A stretch of DNA of 42,077 nucleotides from SXXH01 sp041165735 (GTDB lineage: Bacteria > Planctomycetota > UBA1135 > GCA-002686595). The notes under the pieces were generated by a model. The model saw only the letters and a program-made list of their open reading frames with translations, had not been told where the DNA came from and did no database searches. The stretch lies in assembly GCA_046341775.1 (NCBI GenBank), contig JBKDQQ010000108.1, forward strand, positions 1 through 42,077, written 5' to 3'. Position 1 is the stretch's first letter; each line of letters starts with the position of its first letter. Shown one piece after another: positions 39,881 to 42,077 of the stretch. Position numbers and translations under genes: made by a program.

Positions 39881-41461
39881 ATGTTCCCACAGATTGCCTC
39901 GGCCCTGCGGCGCTTGTCGCGCTGGTCGGCGGTCCGCGCGACCGCGGCGCGTGGCCGGGCCGTGCAGGGCCGGGTCGTGCAGGGAAGGGCCCCCGTGGTC
40001 TTCGCCCTCGCCGTCTTCGTCCTCGCCATGGCCTGCGGCCAGCCGGAGGCCACGGCCCCCGAGCCCGCCGGGCCGGCGTGGTTGCAGGTGCGGCTCGCGG
40101 GCGAGCTCGATGTGGGCAGCCAGGCGTTGCTCGAGCGCGCCGTGGCGCAGGCCAAGCGCGAGGAGGCCCGCACGTTGGTCGTCGAGATCGACACGCCGGG
40201 TGGCGCGCTCGATGTCTTGTGGGTGCTGCAGAAGCAGCTCTACGAGGCCGAAGCGGCCGGGGTCGAGACCGTCGCGTGGGTCAATCGCCACGCCACGAGC
40301 GCGGGCGCCCTGGTGACCCTCGCCTGCAAGCGCATCTACATGCACTCGGCCGGCACGATCGGTTCGGCCTTGCCGGTCGTCGTCGGGCCCGAAGGCCTCG
40401 CGCCCATCCCCGACGAGGCGGTGCGCGAGAAGGAGATCAGCTTCCTGCGCTCGCAGTTCGCCTCCGCCGCGGAGAAGCACGGACGCAGCGCGGCGCTCGC
40501 CGCGGCCATGGTCGATCCCGACGCCGAAGCGCGGCTCGTCAAGGTCGAAGGCGAGACGCGCGTGGTCTCGGGCGCCGAGTACGACGCGTTGCGCGAGAAG
40601 GGCGCGGACTTCGCGCTGGTCGAGACGCTCGCCGCCAGCGGGAAGCTGGTCAACCTGACGGCCAAGCGCGCCGTCGAGTTGCGCATGGCGGATGGACTCG
40701 CCGACGACGAGACGGCGCTCTTCGAGCGGGCCGGGCTGCTCCCGGACGCGCGCATGTCGGTCCTCGAGAAGAGCCGCGGCGAGGAGTTCATCGCCTGGTT
40801 GGCGCGCCTGACGCCGCTCCTGTTGATGGCGGGGCTCGTCCTGGGCTGGCTGGAGCTCAAGACGCCCGGCTTCGGCGTGCCGGGCGTGCTGTCGATCGCG
40901 TGCTTCGTGCTGATCCTCGTGGGCAAGTACTTCGCGGGGCTCGCCGAGGTGCCGCACCTCGTCGCGGTGGGCGCGGGCGTCGTGCTGCTGATCGTCGAGC
41001 TCTTCGTGCTGCCGGGCACGATCTGGTTCGGCGTCGGCGGGTTGGTGCTGATCGTGGGCGGCCTCGTCCTGTCGGGTGGCGACGCGGAGCTGGCCTTGAC
41101 GGAACCGTTCGCGCGCGACCACTTGATCTCGGGCACCTTCCAGGTCCTCGCCGCCACCGTGGCGGCGCTCGTCGTGTCGATGGTCGTCTCGCGCCTGCTG
41201 CCGAAGGCGCCGGGCGTGCGGCGCGTCGTCCTCGCGCACGCCGCCGCGGCGCAGCCGGGCGAGGCCGTGGGCGAAAGCCGCATCGGACAAGGGACCGTCG
41301 GCACCGCGCTCACCGACCTGCGGCCGGTGGGCAAGGTGCGCTTCGGCCCGCAGGACGAGCACGAGGCGCGCTCGGAAGGTCCGCTCGTCAAGGGCGGCGC
41401 GCGCGTGGTCGTCGTCTCGAACGACATGGGACGCCTCGTCGTCCGCGAGGTGGCATCGTGA
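39881..41461 (+). CDS. NfeD family membrane-bound serine protease (ClpP-class) protein
   Basis: This 526-residue protein has an N-terminal membrane or export segment (VVFALAVFVLAMA, 39-51), a ClpP/SppA-like domain (LVVEIDTPGGALD 99-111; nucleophile Ser140 in TSAGALVTLA; Lys184 is the likely partner), and about four membrane helices (LLLMAGLVLGWLEL onward). The C-terminal NfeD OB-like domain (GTVGTALTDLRPVGKVRFG) completes the long NfeD layout. Such proteins act with flotillin/stomatin-like SPFH proteins in the membrane. The ATG at 39881 fits the signal segment. The TGA overlaps the next gene's GTG (GTGA), and a likely floA follows, the usual order. Confidence 0.92.
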   Translation: MFPQIASALRRLSRWSAVRATAARGRAVQGRVVQGRAPVVFALAVFVLAMACGQPEATAPEPAGPAWLQVRLAGELDVGSQALLERAVAQAKREEARTLVVEIDTPGGALDVLWVLQKQLYEAEAAGVETVAWVNRHATSAGALVTLACKRIYMHSAGTIGSALPVVVGPEGLAPIPDEAVREKEISFLRSQFASAAEKHGRSAALAAAMVDPDAEARLVKVEGETRVVSGAEYDALREKGADFALVETLAASGKLVNLTAKRAVELRMADGLADDETALFERAGLLPDARMSVLEKSRGEEFIAWLARLTPLLLMAGLVLGWLELKTPGFGVPGVLSIACFVLILVGKYFAGLAEVPHLVAVGAGVVLLIVELFVLPGTIWFGVGGLVLIVGGLVLSGGDAELALTEPFARDHLISGTFQVLAATVAALVVSMVVSRLLPKAPGVRRVVLAHAAAAQPGEAVGESRIGQGTVGTALTDLRPVGKVRFGPQDEHEARSEGPLVKGGARVVVVSNDMGRLVVREVAS

Positions 41462-41931
41462 CCTTGGCCGTGATCCTGCTCGTCGTGGGCCTCGCCTTGA
41501 TCGTGGCCGAGGTGTGCTTCCCGAGCTTCGGCGCGCTGGGCATCGCCGCCGCCATCTGCATCGGCGTCGCTTGCGTCAGCGCCTTCGCCGCCGGAGCGAC
41601 GGCGGGCTGGATCTTCCTCGCCGCGACGGCCTTGGGCGTCCCGGGCGCACTGTGGCTGGGCTTCCGCATCCTGCCGCATTCGCCGGTGGGGAAGTTCCTC
41701 GTCAACAAGGGCTCGAGCTTCGACAAGCCCGCGGCCGTCGATCCGCTCAACGAGACGCTCGCCGGCAAGGCTGGAGTGGCCGAGAGCATGCTGCGCCCCG
41801 GCGGCACGGCGCGCATCGGCGAGCGACGCGTCGATGTCGTCACGCGCGGCGAGTTCCTCGAGGCCGGCACGCCCCTCGTCGTGGTCGAGATCGAGGTCAA
41901 TCGCGTGGTCGTGGCGCGCCAAGGCGCCTGA
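41458..41931 (+). CDS. Short NfeD-like membrane protein (NfeD1b type)
   Basis: This 157-residue protein has two to three N-terminal membrane helices (TLAVILLVVGLALIVAEV, IAAAICIGVACVSAF, WIFLAATALGVPGALWLGF) and a C-terminal OB-like NfeD domain (LAGKAGVAESMLRPGGTARI, then VDVVTRGEFLEAGTPLVVVE). It lacks the protease domain. The GTG start overlaps the preceding stop by four bases. Short NfeD proteins commonly neighbour SPFH proteins of the FloA kind; the next reading frame fits that position. Confidence 0.92.
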   Translation: MTLAVILLVVGLALIVAEVCFPSFGALGIAAAICIGVACVSAFAAGATAGWIFLAATALGVPGALWLGFRILPHSPVGKFLVNKGSSFDKPAAVDPLNETLAGKAGVAESMLRPGGTARIGERRVDVVTRGEFLEAGTPLVVVEIEVNRVVVARQGA

Positions 41932-41943
41932 ACCGCAGAAACA

Positions 41944-41978
41944 CGCGCGGGTCGCGCCCGACCGGGGGCGCCCGCGCG
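41944..41978 (+). other. GC-rich hairpin between the NfeD genes and the next gene
   Basis: CGCGCGGG (41944-41951) and CCCGCGCG (41971-41978) can pair around a 19-base GC-rich loop. There is no T-tract. It may attenuate transcription or stabilise the upstream mRNA rather than terminate fully, since the following gene is probably part of the same functional set. Confidence 0.35.
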
Positions 41979-42023
41979 AACCATCCCGAGCAACACAAGA
42001 ACCTCCACCAACACCCCCTCGCC

Positions 42024-42077
42024 ATGTCGTCACTACTCCTCCTGCAAGGCGCCCGCGGCGTCGTCGACGATTCCGGC
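42024..42077 (+). CDS. Start of a gene cut by the window edge, possibly floA (flotillin-like SPFH protein)
   Basis: An ATG at 42024 opens a frame that runs off the window after 18 codons (MSSLLLLQGARGVVDDSG). The hydrophobic SSLLLLQ start resembles a membrane-anchored N-terminus. The only basis for FloA is position: in many bacteria a FloA/YqfA-type SPFH protein directly follows NfeD genes. The sequence is far too short to confirm it. Confidence 0.4.
   Translation, partial: MSSLLLLQGARGVVDDSG

Overview
The window is a GC-rich (roughly 70% by eye), gene-dense bacterial chromosome segment with very short intergenic gaps. It most likely comes from an uncultured planctomycete-like bacterium. The main hint is four secreted proteins sharing a six-cysteine C-terminal module that contains YQVWYR and ends in W-x-P; I associate this module with planctomycete genomes. 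Oddly assembled lipid genes and a complete-looking selenocysteine gene set fit that guess but do not prove it. No phage, transposase, CRISPR array or rRNA was seen.

Region 1 (199-12850, all minus strand) is a 13-gene lipid locus. Read in the direction of transcription it runs oleA, a GbsR/MarR-type regulator, a ketosynthase, an acyl carrier protein, two CrtI/carotenoid-isomerase-like FAD oxidoreductases, FabG, a FabZ-like dehydratase, FabI, a phosphopantetheinyl transferase, oleB, oleC and oleD. The complete olefin pathway (OleA condensation, OleD reduction, OleC beta-lactone formation, OleB decarboxylation) therefore brackets its own type II fatty acid synthase, carrier-protein activating enzyme and two putative acyl-chain desaturases or saturases. 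Most internal junctions are ATGA/GTGA overlaps or have the Shine-Dalgarno sequence fused to the upstream stop (TGAGGGG). An AT-rich perfect palindrome (11655-11676) precedes the regulator. This is the best candidate for an undescribed system. The extreme left edge (1-283) is a near-perfect inverted repeat of the oleD 3' end and may be an assembly fold-back.

Region 2 (13016-25439) holds DNA-maintenance genes (dinB, polA, xthA) interleaved with four exported proteins (14494, 16873, 18500 and 22919). These have different N-terminal domains but the same C-terminal module. One carries five exact 99-bp calcium-binding-type repeats. Region 3 (25450-30856) holds a DUF5916 outer-membrane-type protein translationally coupled to an MFS transporter, followed by convergent recJ.

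Region 4 (30936-37298) is a selenium region: selA, a nucleotide-sugar dehydrogenase, selD with an in-frame UGA at its active site (codon 18), a glycerophosphodiesterase-like protein lacking its catalytic residues, a DUF1579 protein on the other strand, and the tRNA-Sec gene selC. selB is not in the window. Region 5 (37353-42077) holds two tandem GNAT-like proteins, a strong terminator, a 75-residue secreted CPFCGG protein, two coupled NfeD proteins and the first codons of a gene that by position is probably floA (flotillin-like). Gene-free stretches are all under 300 bases; their contents are noted where anything is visible.
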